Of a DNA stretch of 38,507 nucleotides, positions 24,234-33,288 are shown one piece after another. The notes below the pieces were generated by a model. That model saw nothing but the letters and a program-made list of their open reading frames with translations. It made no database searches and was not told the origin of the DNA. Made by a program: the position numbers and the translations under genes. Within the stretch, counting starts at the first letter, position 1, and every line of letters begins with the position of its first letter. This stretch comes from Chloroflexota bacterium (GTDB taxonomy: Bacteria > Chloroflexota > Limnocylindria > Limnocylindrales > CSP1-4), in NCBI GenBank assembly GCA_003141455.1, contig PLMA01000065.1, positions 1 through 38,507 of the forward strand. Reading direction: 5' to 3'.

Positions 24234-24728
24234 ATGAGAAAAAAGCATTCCCTGCTCCTTCTGGTGTCGATCGCGGCGTTCGCCTCCGCGTGCAGTTCTG
24301 CACCATCGGCCACGCCATCGGTTCCGCCCGTCGCCGGCGGGGCGGCTGCCTCAGTCAGTGCGAGCTCGAGCACCTCGAGTTCGGCACACCTGTCGGGAAG
24401 CGCGACACAAACGAGCGACGCCGCAGGGGTCACCATCGCAGTCACGTGGGCCGGCCCCTCGGCTGGCGCGGTGTTCGAAGTCCAGATGGACAACCACATG
24501 ATCGATCTCGGGTCGGTTGATCTGACCAAGGCGACGCTTACCAACGACAGGGGGGAGCGACTCTCGAGTCCAGCCTCGCAGGGGGGATCCTCCGGACACC
24601 ATCGCGACGACAAGCTCACCTTTGGGCCTTCTTCGACGGCGTTCCTCGAGAGCGCGAGCTGGGTCCAACTCGAACTGCCCGCGGTGGGCGACAACTCACC
24701 CAGAGACTTCAAGTGGAACCTGTCCTAG
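24234..24728 (+). CDS. Secreted lipoprotein with metal-locus domain
   Basis: The 164-residue protein opens with a lipoprotein signal (MRKKHSLLLL) and a lipobox FASAC at residues about 16-20, then a Ser/Ala/Thr-rich linker. The C-terminal domain (about 60-164) is a beta-type fold with TIAVTWAGPSAGAVFEVQM, DNHMIDLGSVDL, a GHHRDDKLTF stretch and FKWNL. I have seen this pattern in uncharacterised secreted proteins near metal genes; the His pair could bind metal. It is a plausible client for the Lgt-like proteins. It is followed by the CCAHH membrane protein. Confidence 0.82.
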   Translation: MRKKHSLLLLVSIAAFASACSSAPSATPSVPPVAGGAAASVSASSSTSSSAHLSGSATQTSDAAGVTIAVTWAGPSAGAVFEVQMDNHMIDLGSVDLTKATLTNDRGERLSSPASQGGSSGHHRDDKLTFGPSSTAFLESASWVQLELPAVGDNSPRDFKWNLS

Positions 24729-25216
24729 CGAGCGGTCGTTGCGACCGAAGGCGGGTGGGCCCCATAGCTACGGGGTCAATGGCGGCGGCCTCGCTCGTCT
24801 TTCTGTACCTGGTCCTGATCAGCCTCGCTCAGGGGCCCGACCACGCGATCAACCAGCTACGCGCGGATCTGCCTTTCGTTCTAGCCATCGCCGCAGGCTT
24901 CGGCATACAAGTCGGGCTCTTCGTGGAGCTCAGGTCGCTCCATTCCCGACACCGTGCGTCCGGCGCCCTCACGGCCGGGAGTGCCGGTGCCGGGACCGCG
25001 GCGATGCTGGCGTGCTGCGCCCACCATCTCGTCGACGTCCTACCTCTAGTAGGTCTGTCTGCCGCAGCCGTCTTCCTGAACGACTACCGAGCGCCCTTGA
25101 TCGCCATAAGCCTCGGCATGAACGCGTTGGGGATCGTTGTCATCGGGCGCCAGGTCCTGCGCGCGCGGCGGAATTGCCGGATCGCCGCGGAATCGCCCGG
25201 CACCGCCGGAGCGTGA
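24713..25216 (+). CDS. Four-helix membrane protein with CCAHH motif
   Basis: This protein is up to 167 residues long. GTG 24713 overlaps the lipoprotein end by 16 bases; ATG 24779 (MAAASLVFLYL) would start at the first helix, and neither has a good ribosome-binding site. Helices lie at about 21-40, 52-70, 88-118 and 128-147. The third begins MLACCAHHLVDVLPL. The paired Cys-Cys and His-His inside a membrane helix recall metal-transfer sites such as that of MerT, but I know no established function. It converges on the kinase gene with a two-base gap. Confidence 0.75.
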   Translation: MEPVLASGRCDRRRVGPIATGSMAAASLVFLYLVLISLAQGPDHAINQLRADLPFVLAIAAGFGIQVGLFVELRSLHSRHRASGALTAGSAGAGTAAMLACCAHHLVDVLPLVGLSAAAVFLNDYRAPLIAISLGMNALGIVVIGRQVLRARRNCRIAAESPGTAGA

Positions 25217-25218
25217 CT

Positions 25219-26628
25219 TCAACGACCCGCGGCAGGAAGCTCAATTGAGACGATCGTGCCACCTGACGGGCGCGGTGAGACTGTGATCGAGCCCGCATGC
25301 GCCTCGACAATCCATCTGGCAATAGCCAACCCGAGCCCGGTGCCGGCAGGACGAAGCGAGCGCGCTGCCGACCCGCGGTAGAGACGCTCGAAAACGTGAG
25401 GGCGGTCTTCCTCTCGGATACCGATGCCCGTGTCCGAGATCTCGACCTGGGCGTTCAGACCCTCACGGAAAAGGCTGGCGGTCACGATGCCACCGGCGGG
25501 CGTATAGCGCCCTGCGTTGTCGAGCACGATCAGAAGCAGCTCTTTCAGCCGGTCGCGGTCGCCCTGGACGACGACGGGTTCGATCGAGTCGACCTCCATG
25601 CGGACATGCGCCGCGGCCGGACCGGCCTGGCGAACGGCTTCGAGCAGCACCGCGTCCAACTCCACAGGAGCCACCTCAAGCCGGGCACCGGATTCCGCCC
25701 GAGCAAGCGAGAGAAGGTCGCCGACCAGGCGCGCCATCCGTTCGGTCTCGGACCGGGCGTCGGCGAGCAGGGCCTCCCGCTCGCCGACGGGCAAGTCTGG
25801 TCGGGCGGCCAGGTCCAGGCTCGCCCGGAGCGTCGTGAGCGGCGTGCGCAGCTCGTGGGACGCATCCCCGAGGAAGCGCTGCAGGGCTTGGTGGTTCTCC
25901 TCGAGGGCGGCGAGCATTTCGTTGAACGCGACCGCCAGCTCCGATACTTCATCGCCGCCCGTGCCAACCGCCTCGACCCGCGCGCCGAAGTCGCCCGACA
26001 GTGATATCGCCCTAGCTGTGTCGGTCACGTCGGCGACCGGCGCAAGGGCCCGGCGAGCGAGTAGCCAGCCCGCGCCAAAGGCGAGCGCGGTGAGAAGCAG
26101 TGCGCCGATGACGAGAACCAGCGCGACCGTTCGGAGCAGGTTATCCAGGTCATGGGTGGAGGCCGCCCAGACGACGTAACCAGCGACCGCCTGGCCCGGG
26201 CCGAAGATCGGCTCGACGACGAGTCGGTAGCTCTCACCGCCCGCGAGCGCCGCATGGACATCTTGCGGATGAGCGCCCGGGGCTATATCACTCGGAGGGA
26301 TGGGCAACAGTTGCGTTCCGGCCGGAGCCGAGTCCAGTACGAGCTTGCCCGCCGGATCGAGAATCTCGACTCGGCCGCCAGTCGCGGCAAACTGATCGAG
26401 CAGTCGCGCGGTCGGATGGAGCTGCCCGTCCGCACCGATGTCCTGAGCGAAGGCGCCGGCGGCGTGGTGGGCGTTTGCCATGAGGCTGCTGTCGAACGAG
26501 GTCTGGAGCTGTTCGCTGAGCACCAGGAAGACTCCGGCACCGAAGACGGTCAGCGCAGCGACCAGAAGCCCCGTGTAGATAAGGGCCAGGCGCGTCCGGA
26601 TCGGCAGTCGCCGGACGGAGAGGTTCAC
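25219..26628 (-). CDS. Sensor histidine kinase
   Basis: This 469-residue kinase has a first helix at about 12-32, a 130-residue external sensor domain ([32 protein letters not shown]), a second helix at about 168-190, HAMP (about 190-245), HisKA with H258 in ASHELRTPL, and HATPase boxes ([24 protein letters not shown]). No metal-ligand cluster stands out in the sensor apart from a His pair near residues 48-49. It overlaps the regulator gene by four bases. It resembles CusS/QseC-type kinases. Confidence 0.94.
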   Translation of the reverse strand: MNLSVRRLPIRTRLALIYTGLLVAALTVFGAGVFLVLSEQLQTSFDSSLMANAHHAAGAFAQDIGADGQLHPTARLLDQFAATGGRVEILDPAGKLVLDSAPAGTQLLPIPPSDIAPGAHPQDVHAALAGGESYRLVVEPIFGPGQAVAGYVVWAASTHDLDNLLRTVALVLVIGALLLTALAFGAGWLLARRALAPVADVTDTARAISLSGDFGARVEAVGTGGDEVSELAVAFNEMLAALEENHQALQRFLGDASHELRTPLTTLRASLDLAARPDLPVGEREALLADARSETERMARLVGDLLSLARAESGARLEVAPVELDAVLLEAVRQAGPAAAHVRMEVDSIEPVVVQGDRDRLKELLLIVLDNAGRYTPAGGIVTASLFREGLNAQVEISDTGIGIREEDRPHVFERLYRGSAARSLRPAGTGLGLAIARWIVEAHAGSITVSPRPSGGTIVSIELPAAGR

Positions 26629-27305
26629 TCCTTGAGCACGTAGCCGGACCCGCGGACCGTGTGGATCAGGCGCGGTTCGCCAGTGGCTTCGAGTTTGTTG
26701 CGCAGATACCTGACGTAAACCTCGAGGACGTTTGACTCGCCGCCGAAGTCGTAAGACCAGACCCGATCCATGATCACGTCGCGGGTCATAACCTTGCGCG
26801 GATGGCGCATCAGGAGTAGCAGCAGGTTGAACTCGGTCGTTGTGAGCGAGATCGAGCGGCCGGCACGGCTCGCCTCCTGGGCGTCGACATCGAGCTGCAG
26901 GTCACCGAACCGGAGAATCTCTCCCGCCGGGTTGGGGCGCCGCCGGAGGAGCGCCCGAACGCGGGCGAGGAGTTCCTCGAAGCTGAACGGCTTGACGAGA
27001 TAGTCGTCGGCGCCGGTCTCGAGCCCCTCGACGCGATCCTTGACCTCGTCGCGTGCCGTGAGCATCAGGATCGCGACATCGTCGCCGGCGTCACGGAGGC
27101 GACGGCAAACTTCGAGGCCGTCGATGCCCGGTAGCATCACGTCGAGCACCACGAGGTCCGGCGTCTGGTCGCGAGCCTTGTCCAGCCCTTCCTCGCCTGA
27201 TCCAGCGTCCGTCACCCGGAAGCCTTCATACACGAGGCCGCGCCGGACGACCGATCGGATCTTCGGGTCGTCGTCGATAACGAGGATGCGTGCCGTGTCG
27301 CTCAT
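26625..27305 (-). CDS. OmpR-family response regulator, candidate regulator of the phased operators
   Basis: This 226-residue regulator (start [11 protein letters not shown] at 27317 is an alternative) has a receiver with VIDDDPK, phosphoacceptor D55 (VLDVMLPG), LMLTARDE and LVKPFSF, then a winged-helix domain with [11 protein letters not shown] and [11 protein letters not shown] three-unit CTCA operator ends 25 bases before its start, which suggests autoregulation. The same repeat precedes the neighbouring operons, so this protein probably controls most of the block from 13 to 35 kb. Confidence 0.95.
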   Translation of the reverse strand: MSDTARILVIDDDPKIRSVVRRGLVYEGFRVTDAGSGEEGLDKARDQTPDLVVLDVMLPGIDGLEVCRRLRDAGDDVAILMLTARDEVKDRVEGLETGADDYLVKPFSFEELLARVRALLRRRPNPAGEILRFGDLQLDVDAQEASRAGRSISLTTTEFNLLLLLMRHPRKVMTRDVIMDRVWSYDFGGESNVLEVYVRYLRNKLEATGEPRLIHTVRGSGYVLKE

Positions 27306-27329
27306 TGCGCCAATCATGGCATCAGAACC

Positions 27330-27355
27330 TGAGAGTTACATGAGAGCGGGCTGAG
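27330..27355 (-). promoter_or_regulatory. Phased operator upstream of the response regulator
   Basis: TGAG occurs at 27330, 27341 and 27352 on the plus strand, exactly 11 bases apart (CTCA-N7-CTCA-N7-CTCA in the gene direction). Two units extend to CTCTCA. It sits directly beside the terminator of the upstream operon. Confidence 0.7.
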
Positions 27356-27356
27356 T

Positions 27357-27397
27357 CGGCAAGCGGCACCCAGCAGGGAGAAGGGTGCCGCTTGCCG
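27357..27397 (-). terminator. Hairpin terminator of the DoxX-like operon
   Basis: A perfect 15-bp stem (CGGCAAGCGGCACCC, 27357-27371, paired with 27383-27397) has an 11-base loop. It lies five bases past the stop at 27402 and just before the next operator. There is no T tract. Confidence 0.75.
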
Positions 27398-27401
27398 GTG
27401 T

Positions 27402-27713
27402 CTAGTGGCATGAGTGGGAACTTGGCTTTCGGCCAGAGTCGGGCGGCGATCCGTTCGGGTCCACCGCGGCCGGAGCGATAGCGGATGCATGGCTGCCATG
27501 ACCCGCGTGACCGACGTGCATGAGGAGCATCCCGCCGATAACTCCGCCATAGATGAGCGTCGCCGCCGAAATCACGCCCGCGAAGACCAACCCGATTCCG
27601 ACCGCTCCGGCCCCAAGAGCGGGGAGAAACCAGGAGGGTCGGGCGGGCTGCCTGGTGCCTCCATCGCGCTGGGTCTGTTGATGCACGGAATGGTCGTGCT
27701 CGGTTGCGGCCAT
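27402..27713 (-). CDS. His-rich two-helix membrane protein
   Basis: This 103-residue protein has a His-containing lead (TEHDHSVHQQ), a membrane hairpin at about 30-66, and a His/Gly tail (MLLMHVGHAGHGSH) ending SSHSCH. It parallels the protein at 17800-18189: soluble His-rich start, hairpin, then a GG-L-MH-GH tail. The likely role is metal binding at the membrane. ATG has GAGG about nine bases upstream. It is second in an operon with the DoxX-like gene. Confidence 0.78.
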   Translation of the reverse strand: MAATEHDHSVHQQTQRDGGTRQPARPSWFLPALGAGAVGIGLVFAGVISAATLIYGGVIGGMLLMHVGHAGHGSHASAIAPAAVDPNGSPPDSGRKPSSHSCH

Positions 27714-27771
27714 GGGTCGGTACCTCGAGGTGATGAGGGCGGCGCCAAGCCGGCGCTGGCAGAGAGAGACG

Positions 27772-28368
27772 CTAAGAACGGGCCGGCGAGACCGCTGCAG
27801 GTCGTGGAGCAGTTGCCGTCCGCGTGGAGCGGAGCCGGCGCAGGAAGACGAAGGCTGTGCCGGAGATGATGATCTGGATAATCGGCATCAGGCTGTCCAG
27901 ATCGACGCCTTCGCCGTTCGGATCGGCGGCGATCAACCAGGGGTGACTCGCGCCGCCTGCGATGTGGAAGTTGATGTTCATGAAGATCGCTATCACGCCG
28001 CCGAGGACGATGAGACCGAGGACTACCTGTCGCCCTGTGAAGCCCAGCTGCGACCAGTGGGCCACCCAGAGCAGGGCGGCTCCGATCAGGACTAAGCCGA
28101 GCGCGAGCTCGCCGACCATGACGAGGTACCCGAAGAGCTGTCCGTTGGGGATGACGACGCTGTCGACAAACGATTTGTATGGGCCAGTCAAATCCTTGGT
28201 CTGATCGGACAGAGTGTTCGCAAGACCACTCGCGAAGTCGCCGGCCAGCACCTTCGCGAGCCCCGACATAAACCACTCGTAGCCCAGGAAGATCTGGACC
28301 GCGAGCAAGCCCACCAGCAGGGGGCGGGCGCTGCCCTCGAATTGCAGATCTGGCTTGTCCTCATGCAT
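27772..28368 (-). CDS. DoxX/DoxD-like membrane protein
   Basis: This 198-residue protein has four membrane helices. The N-terminal ARPLLVGLLAVQIFLGYEWFMSG followed by LAKVLAG matches the DoxX/DoxD family (small subunit-like proteins of thiosulfate:quinone oxidoreductase and related membrane oxidoreductases). The middle NINFHIAGGASHPW region is also typical. The exact redox role is not known. ATG has AGGAG ten bases upstream. It leads the operon under a four-unit operator. Confidence 0.85.
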   Translation of the reverse strand: MHEDKPDLQFEGSARPLLVGLLAVQIFLGYEWFMSGLAKVLAGDFASGLANTLSDQTKDLTGPYKSFVDSVVIPNGQLFGYLVMVGELALGLVLIGAALLWVAHWSQLGFTGRQVVLGLIVLGGVIAIFMNINFHIAGGASHPWLIAADPNGEGVDLDSLMPIIQIIISGTAFVFLRRLRSTRTATAPRPAAVSPARS

Positions 28369-28436
28369 CGGACGTGGCTCCTGACTATCGGGTGGCCAAC
28401 GAGGCCACCGTCTTGGTCAACTCTCGTCCGCCGCAC

Positions 28437-28473
28437 TGAGGCTCATGTGAGCGCAAGCTGAGGACCGGATGAG
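28437..28473 (-). promoter_or_regulatory. Phased operator, four units, upstream of the DoxX-like operon
   Basis: TGAG occurs at 28437, 28448, 28459 and 28470, exactly 11 bases apart on the plus strand. It is one of the two cleanest copies in the window. It lies 69 bases before the ATG at 28368. Confidence 0.8.
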
Positions 28474-28492
28474 AATGTCCGCGTCGGACAGC

Positions 28493-29146
28493 TCACGCCG
28501 GCTGATGCGACCGACGCCAACTGATGTTGGGGATGAAGCGGGGCGTGGTGGCCGTGTAGAGCTCGTATTCGGGACCAAACTGAGCCCGCACCTCACGTTC
28601 CTCGCTAATCGCGAGTCGCGTGTATGCGAATGCCAGGACTGGGAACATCGCGAGCGTCAGCAGGGTCGGCCACTGGAGGAGGAACCCGGCCATGATCAGG
28701 AGGAAGCCCACGTACTGGGGGTGCCGCACTGAGCCGTAGGGTCCGCCCGTCGCCAGGCGGTGCTCTCGCTGGGCCCTCCAGAGCACCGGCCACGCCTTGC
28801 CAAGGACCAGGAAGCCGGCGCCCATCACGAGGTAGCTGGCGAGGTGGAATGGGCTCAGGTGCGGGTCGCCCTGCCAGCCAATGAGGTCGTTCAGGAGATG
28901 GCCGCCGGCATGGGTCGGAGCCAGTGCTGGAAACGCAGATCCGAGCCAGCCCGAGAGCACATAGATCGTGAGAGGGAACCCGTACATCTCGGTGAAGAGG
29001 GCGACGATGAACGCCGAGTAGGCGCCCATGACCCTCCAGTCGCGCTTGGTGCGTGGATGGAAGAACGTGGCCGCGAACCCGATGAAGACGATCGAGTTGA
29101 TTGCCACGAGAATCCAGAGCCCGCCCCCGAAATCGTCACTGCCCAT
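28493..29146 (-). CDS. Isoprenylcysteine carboxyl methyltransferase-like membrane protein
   Basis: This 217-residue polytopic protein has the C-terminal ICMT/phospholipid-methyltransferase signature: GPYGSVRHPQYVGFLLIMAG, followed by a helix and AISEEREVRAQFGPEY. Bacterial members methylate unknown small molecules or lipids with S-adenosylmethionine and are common in metal-resistance loci. The N-terminal half has about four further helices. ATG has GGAGA about six bases upstream. It is preceded by its own operator at 29221. Confidence 0.88.
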   Translation of the reverse strand: MGSDDFGGGLWILVAINSIVFIGFAATFFHPRTKRDWRVMGAYSAFIVALFTEMYGFPLTIYVLSGWLGSAFPALAPTHAGGHLLNDLIGWQGDPHLSPFHLASYLVMGAGFLVLGKAWPVLWRAQREHRLATGGPYGSVRHPQYVGFLLIMAGFLLQWPTLLTLAMFPVLAFAYTRLAISEEREVRAQFGPEYELYTATTPRFIPNISWRRSHQPA

Positions 29147-29220
29147 GGTTCTCCGTCTGCGCCATGTCGGCGCTCAACTTCGACGATTGGTGTCGCTAAC
29201 TCGATCCTCGGTCCCTAGCC

Positions 29221-29246
29221 TGAGAGAGCGATGAGCCGAGCCTGAG
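29221..29246 (-). promoter_or_regulatory. Phased operator upstream of the ICMT-like gene
   Basis: TGAG occurs at 29221, 29232 and 29243, exactly 11 bases apart. Orientation matches the minus-strand gene starting at 29146, 75 bases away, and not the plus-strand CDF gene on the other side. Confidence 0.7.
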
Positions 29247-29335
29247 TCTGTGACTAGAAACGTCCCCCGTGGGCAGGACGACCTAACCCCCGTGCGGCAT
29301 GATGGTGTTCCCAAGGCGATCGCAACGAGACACGG

Positions 29336-30370
29336 ATGAGCGGGCTCTATCACGACCACGGCGACCATGAGCACGAGCACGGCCGGCTCGCCCGACTGGT
29401 GGCCGCCCTGGTCGGCCACAGCCACGATCCGGGCGACTCGATCGACGATGCCCTGACGAGTGACGCCCGGGGCATCAAGGCGCTCAAGCTGTCGCTCCTC
29501 GGCTTGGGTATCACCGCGGTGCTGCAACTGGCTGTGGTGCTCGTGTCAGGGTCGGTCGCACTGCTCGCCGATACGATTCACAACTTCTCGGACGCTCTGA
29601 CCGCGATCCCGCTGTGGATCGCGTTCGTGCTCGGCGCCAGGGTGGCGACCCGGCGTTACACCTTCGGCTATCGCCGCGCCGAGGACCTTGCCGGCCTGTT
29701 CGTCCTGCTCATGATCGTTGCCTCGGCCATCCTCGCCTCGTATGAGTCATTGAGCCGGCTAATCAATCCTCAGCCAATCACGAACATTCCCATCGTGATG
29801 GCCGCCGGCTTCGTCGGGTTCCTGGGCAATGAGGCAGTGGCGCTCTACCGCATCCGAGTCGGGCGTTCGATCGGCTCGGCCGCCCTCGTCGCCGACGGCT
29901 ACCACGCTCGAACCGACGGACTTACGTCACTGGCGGTGGTCGGCGGGGCGCTCGGCGTAGCGGCGGGCTATCCCCTCGCTGACCCGATCGTCGGGCTCCT
30001 GATTACCGCTGTCATTCTCGTGGTCCTGCGCGAGGCGACCGCTCAAATGCTCGGACGGCTTATGGATGCGGTCGAGCCCGAGCTGGTCGAGCAAGTCGAG
30101 CAGACGGCGCGGGCCGTTCCCGAGGTCCAGGATGTCGGTCGCGTCCGTCTCCGCTGGCTCGGGCACGCCCTCGAAACATCGCTCACGATTACGGTTGACT
30201 GCGACTTATCGGTCGCGGATGGTCACCGGGTTGCGGAAGAAGTCCGTCACAGCCTCCTTCACGAGATCCGCCGGCTAGACACGGCCCTAATCCACGTGAA
30301 CCCCTGCGGCCATACGGGCGAAGACCCGCATGCCCTCACGCGCCATCACGACCAGAGCGCGGCGAGCTGA
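29336..30370 (+). CDS. Cation diffusion facilitator (CDF) exporter
   Basis: This 344-residue CDF protein exports zinc or related divalent cations by proton exchange. The first 32 residues are His-rich (YHDHGDHEHEHG, GHSHDPGD). Two metal-site motifs are present: LADTIHNFSDALT in helix 2 and VADGYHARTDGLTS in helix 5, both HxxxD as in zinc-type members. Six helices are followed by a cytosolic domain (about 225-320). Its end overlaps the convergent MFS gene by 35 bases. No CTCA operator faces this gene. Confidence 0.93.
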   Translation: MSGLYHDHGDHEHEHGRLARLVAALVGHSHDPGDSIDDALTSDARGIKALKLSLLGLGITAVLQLAVVLVSGSVALLADTIHNFSDALTAIPLWIAFVLGARVATRRYTFGYRRAEDLAGLFVLLMIVASAILASYESLSRLINPQPITNIPIVMAAGFVGFLGNEAVALYRIRVGRSIGSAALVADGYHARTDGLTSLAVVGGALGVAAGYPLADPIVGLLITAVILVVLREATAQMLGRLMDAVEPELVEQVEQTARAVPEVQDVGRVRLRWLGHALETSLTITVDCDLSVADGHRVAEEVRHSLLHEIRRLDTALIHVNPCGHTGEDPHALTRHHDQSAAS

Positions 30371-31610
30371 CCAGCTCGTGCTCCGGTCGAACTGACCGGA
30401 AGGCGCGGTAGAGTGCCACGTCGTAGGTGATCTTGAGGCCGCCCGCCAGCAGGAACGGCAGGGCCGCCAAGCTCGCCACGCCGAACAGCGGGGCAGCAAT
30501 GAGGGGTGACACCGACGCGCCGAGGCTCCGAGCGATGCCGGTTACCCCCGCGGCGGCCGATCGCTCGTCGAGACCAACTACGGCCATCGTGTAGGACTGG
30601 CGGGTCGGAACGTCCATCTGGCTGATCGAGAATCTAGCCAGCAGCACTACGATCGCGAGCGGCAGTGTCGGCATCAGCGGCACCGCGGCGAGCAGCACAT
30701 TCGACGGCAGATGGGTGAAGACCATGGTTCTCACCAGGCCGATCCGGTCCGCGATCCATGAAGCCGCAAGCGCGGAGATCCCGGCCAGAAGGTTGGCGAC
30801 GAAGAACACGCCGCCGAGGACCGCCACATCGGCACCGAACCGGAGATGGAACCAGTAAGCGACGAGGCTCTGGACGACCAGGCCCCCGCCGAACGCATCG
30901 AGCGCGAAGAGGGCGCTAAGGCGGGCGACGATTCCACGCGAGCGATGCAGTCCGAGCCGCCCGGCGATCGACACGTCGGGTGGCTGCGCAACCTCCACGC
31001 GCGCGGAGACCTGCCAGAACAGATACGCGAGCACCACTCCCAGGAAGGCATACAGGACGATCACCACGCGGTAGGCATCGATCGGCGCGCGACCTCCGGC
31101 GATCAGCGCGCCTGCCACCCCTCCACCAACCAGGGCACCGGCAGCCGTCGCGAACGAGCCGGTCAGGTTGAACCACGCGAACACGTGCGTTCGGGCGCGA
31201 TCCACGATCGTCTGGGATAGCGAAGCCTGCTCGACGGCGAGGAATGGCCCGACCTCGTTGCCGCTAGGGCTGATCACGCCGATGGTCGCGGCGAGGACCA
31301 GCACCGGCAGGGCGCTCGTCGAAGCGAACCCGAGGCCTGCCAGGGTCATCAGCAACGCGCCAACCAGTAGCACGCGGCGGCGCCCAACCCTATCTGCGTG
31401 CGTCGTCAACCAGAGCGAGATCGCCGCATCGCCCAGCAGTGTCAGGGTCAGCAGCAGCCCGATGACGTGGTCAGGCAAGCCCAGAGCGGCGAGATAGAGG
31501 ACGAGCACCACCGAGGCCAGCCCGTAGCCGAACATACGCACGGCTCGGGTGGCGAACAGAAGCCGCCCGTCGCGACCTAGGGTAGTGGGCATCGACGCGC
31601 TCGGCGCCAC
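30336..31610 (-). CDS. MFS transporter
   Basis: This 424-residue major facilitator has twelve predicted helices. The loop 2-3 motif reads THADRVGRRRVLLVG, the family A motif. The substrate is unknown. It directly follows a ChrB-domain gene: the GTG at 31610 abuts that gene's stop (TAG then GTG), so the two are co-transcribed. ATG 31592 (MPTTLGRD) is an alternative start. Pairing with ChrB suggests oxyanion or chromate efflux, by context only. Confidence 0.9.
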   Translation of the reverse strand: MAPSASMPTTLGRDGRLLFATRAVRMFGYGLASVVLVLYLAALGLPDHVIGLLLTLTLLGDAAISLWLTTHADRVGRRRVLLVGALLMTLAGLGFASTSALPVLVLAATIGVISPSGNEVGPFLAVEQASLSQTIVDRARTHVFAWFNLTGSFATAAGALVGGGVAGALIAGGRAPIDAYRVVIVLYAFLGVVLAYLFWQVSARVEVAQPPDVSIAGRLGLHRSRGIVARLSALFALDAFGGGLVVQSLVAYWFHLRFGADVAVLGGVFFVANLLAGISALAASWIADRIGLVRTMVFTHLPSNVLLAAVPLMPTLPLAIVVLLARFSISQMDVPTRQSYTMAVVGLDERSAAAGVTGIARSLGASVSPLIAAPLFGVASLAALPFLLAGGLKITYDVALYRAFRSVRPEHELVSSPRSGRDGA

Positions 31611-32048
31611 CTAGGCTGTCTCTACCTCGCGCTGGCACCAAGCGTATAGGGCGTCGTATACGGGGAGTTCAAGGGCGAGCTGTTCTTGATCGGGCAGCCC
31701 CAGGAGAGCGAACCCCTCGGCGAGGGCAAGGAGGCCCCGGGATTGAGGCGTGGCGTCCCGGTCATCGGATACATCGGCACCGTGGACTACGCGGGCCATA
31801 AGCGCCAGGGCCGGGTCCATGCCCATGCTGTATTCGTCAACCAACACCTCGAATGAGCAAAGCCCGTCACGATGCGTGTACCGCGCACCCTTCGCGTCGA
31901 AGCTGATAGCTCCGTTGCGCTCGGCGTATGGGAGAACCTGATCGGCAGAGACGTACACGATCTCTGCGCCCGGTTCGATAAACTTGCGGATCAGCCACGG
32001 ACAGGCAACTCGGTCCGTGTGCGGATGCTCACGAGTAACCCATTGCAT
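31611..32048 (-). CDS. ChrB-domain (chromate resistance) protein
   Basis: This 145-residue protein corresponds to the C-terminal half of ChrB. The motifs TDRVACPWLIRKFIEPGAEI, ISFDAKGARYTHRDG, CSFEVL and YDALYAWCQ follow the family. ChrB proteins take part in chromate resistance as regulators or accessory enzymes. The N-terminal DNA-binding half of full ChrB is absent, as in many stand-alone members. ATG has AGGGAGA upstream. It heads a two-gene operon with the MFS transporter. Confidence 0.88.
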   Translation of the reverse strand: MQWVTREHPHTDRVACPWLIRKFIEPGAEIVYVSADQVLPYAERNGAISFDAKGARYTHRDGLCSFEVLVDEYSMGMDPALALMARVVHGADVSDDRDATPQSRGLLALAEGFALLGLPDQEQLALELPVYDALYAWCQREVETA

Positions 32049-32427
32049 TTCTAGTCTCCCTGGCCCGTGGCGAGAGCGCGGTGTCGGTCAGATCGGCTAC
32101 GTGGTAGGCAAATTCCGCCATAGGGCCGCACTGATTCATACCCAAGCCTACGACCCCGCGGTCGCACGCGCTTCAGGTAGAAGCTCGCCGCAACTCGTTT
32201 CCCGCAGTTGCCGACTCCGAGCTAGCCGAGGATCTGGCGCTGCTCGATCTGGCCGGTCGTCTCTCCAGGCTCTGGGAGGGCGATGAGTCGGCGCTCGCGG
32301 AGCCCGGCGACGTCACCCTTCCGAACCTCGACGCTGCGTCCGGCTGGAGTTGGGGCTCGATGTCTTGCTCACCGGAAGGCTGATCGGCGCGCAAGAACCA
32401 ACAGTCTGCCTGGCGCGGGCGCTCGGT
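32049..32427. other. Intergenic region with a possible coding remnant
   Basis: No intact gene is seen. On the plus strand the frame ending at a TGA near 32382 reads NSFPAVADSELAEDLALLDL, then GRLSRLWEGDESALAEPG, which has the composition of a real helical protein but no start signal and no family I know. It may be the decayed end of a lost gene. Confidence 0.35.
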
Positions 32428-33288
32428 TCAGACCATGACCAGGATCGCGAAGCCCATCGCCAGGACGACGATCGCGAGCACCAACTTGGTTCCGCCGGCG
32501 TGCTGGAGGTGCCACCGATTGATGACCCTGATGAGGCCCGGCCGGCTTGCTAGAACAAGCAGGACCAGCAAGGGGGTGACATAGGCAAGGTTGTACAAGA
32601 TCAGCCCGCCCAGCCCCGCGCCCACCGTGCCGTTGGTCGAAAGGAGAGCGACGACACCGAGGTAGACGGCGCCGCTGCACGGCACTGTGCAGAGCCCGAT
32701 GAGCACGCCGCCGCCAAAGAGCGCGAGGCGCGAAGTGGAGCGCGCCCAGTCGCGCATTCGGCCGTGCAGAGCGTGAGGCGCCTCGAGCTTCCACGACACG
32801 TCTGGCAGAAGCACGTCGCGAAGCATCCAGAGTCCGAGTCCGATCGCGATGAGCGCGGCAATTCGGCTCGGAAGGTGGTTGCCGCCGAAGTGGGTGAATG
32901 TGGCGACCACGGTCAGCAACCCAAGACCCAGCAGGAAGTACGTGACCAGCACGCCGGCGACGAAGAAGGCTCCCAGACCGAGAACGGTTCGGCTGGCCGC
33001 CTTGATGCTCGACCCGCCATCAGAACCTCCGAGGCCCAGCGACTGACGGGACGCCAATCCGAGCGCGAACGTGGCGAACAGAATGAGCACCCCGAAGGCG
33101 CAGGGATTGAAGCCGTCGAGGATGCCCGCGCCGATGATGGCCGGGACGCTCAGTGTGGTCAGAGTCCCGTGGTCGGCAGCATGGGGTGCGGTGATGAGAA
33201 TGGCGGCAGCCGACGCGGCCACGACCAAGCCCGTGATAAGCAAGAACAGCCTGGTACGAGGTAGGAACGAGCGCGTCACGGCCTGCAT
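32428..33288 (-). CDS. CcdA/DsbD-like membrane protein (second copy)
   Basis: This 286-residue paralog of 22860-23732 shares DGFNPCAFGVLILFATFAL (C63) and GLCTVPCSGAVYLGV (C200, C204), plus the LVTYFLLGLGLL segment. It presumably moves electrons, or less likely metal, across the membrane to the partner cupredoxin. Its ATG overlaps the cupredoxin stop by one base (TGATG), so the two proteins are made together. No HMA gene follows, unlike the first copy. Confidence 0.88.
   Translation of the reverse strand: MQAVTRSFLPRTRLFLLITGLVVAASAAAILITAPHAADHGTLTTLSVPAIIGAGILDGFNPCAFGVLILFATFALGLASRQSLGLGGSDGGSSIKAASRTVLGLGAFFVAGVLVTYFLLGLGLLTVVATFTHFGGNHLPSRIAALIAIGLGLWMLRDVLLPDVSWKLEAPHALHGRMRDWARSTSRLALFGGGVLIGLCTVPCSGAVYLGVVALLSTNGTVGAGLGGLILYNLAYVTPLLVLLVLASRPGLIRVINRWHLQHAGGTKLVLAIVVLAMGFAILVMV

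Noticed and set aside
29172-29175. CTCA facing the CDF gene considered as an operator
   Set aside because: It is a single unit with no partner in 11-bp phase on that strand.
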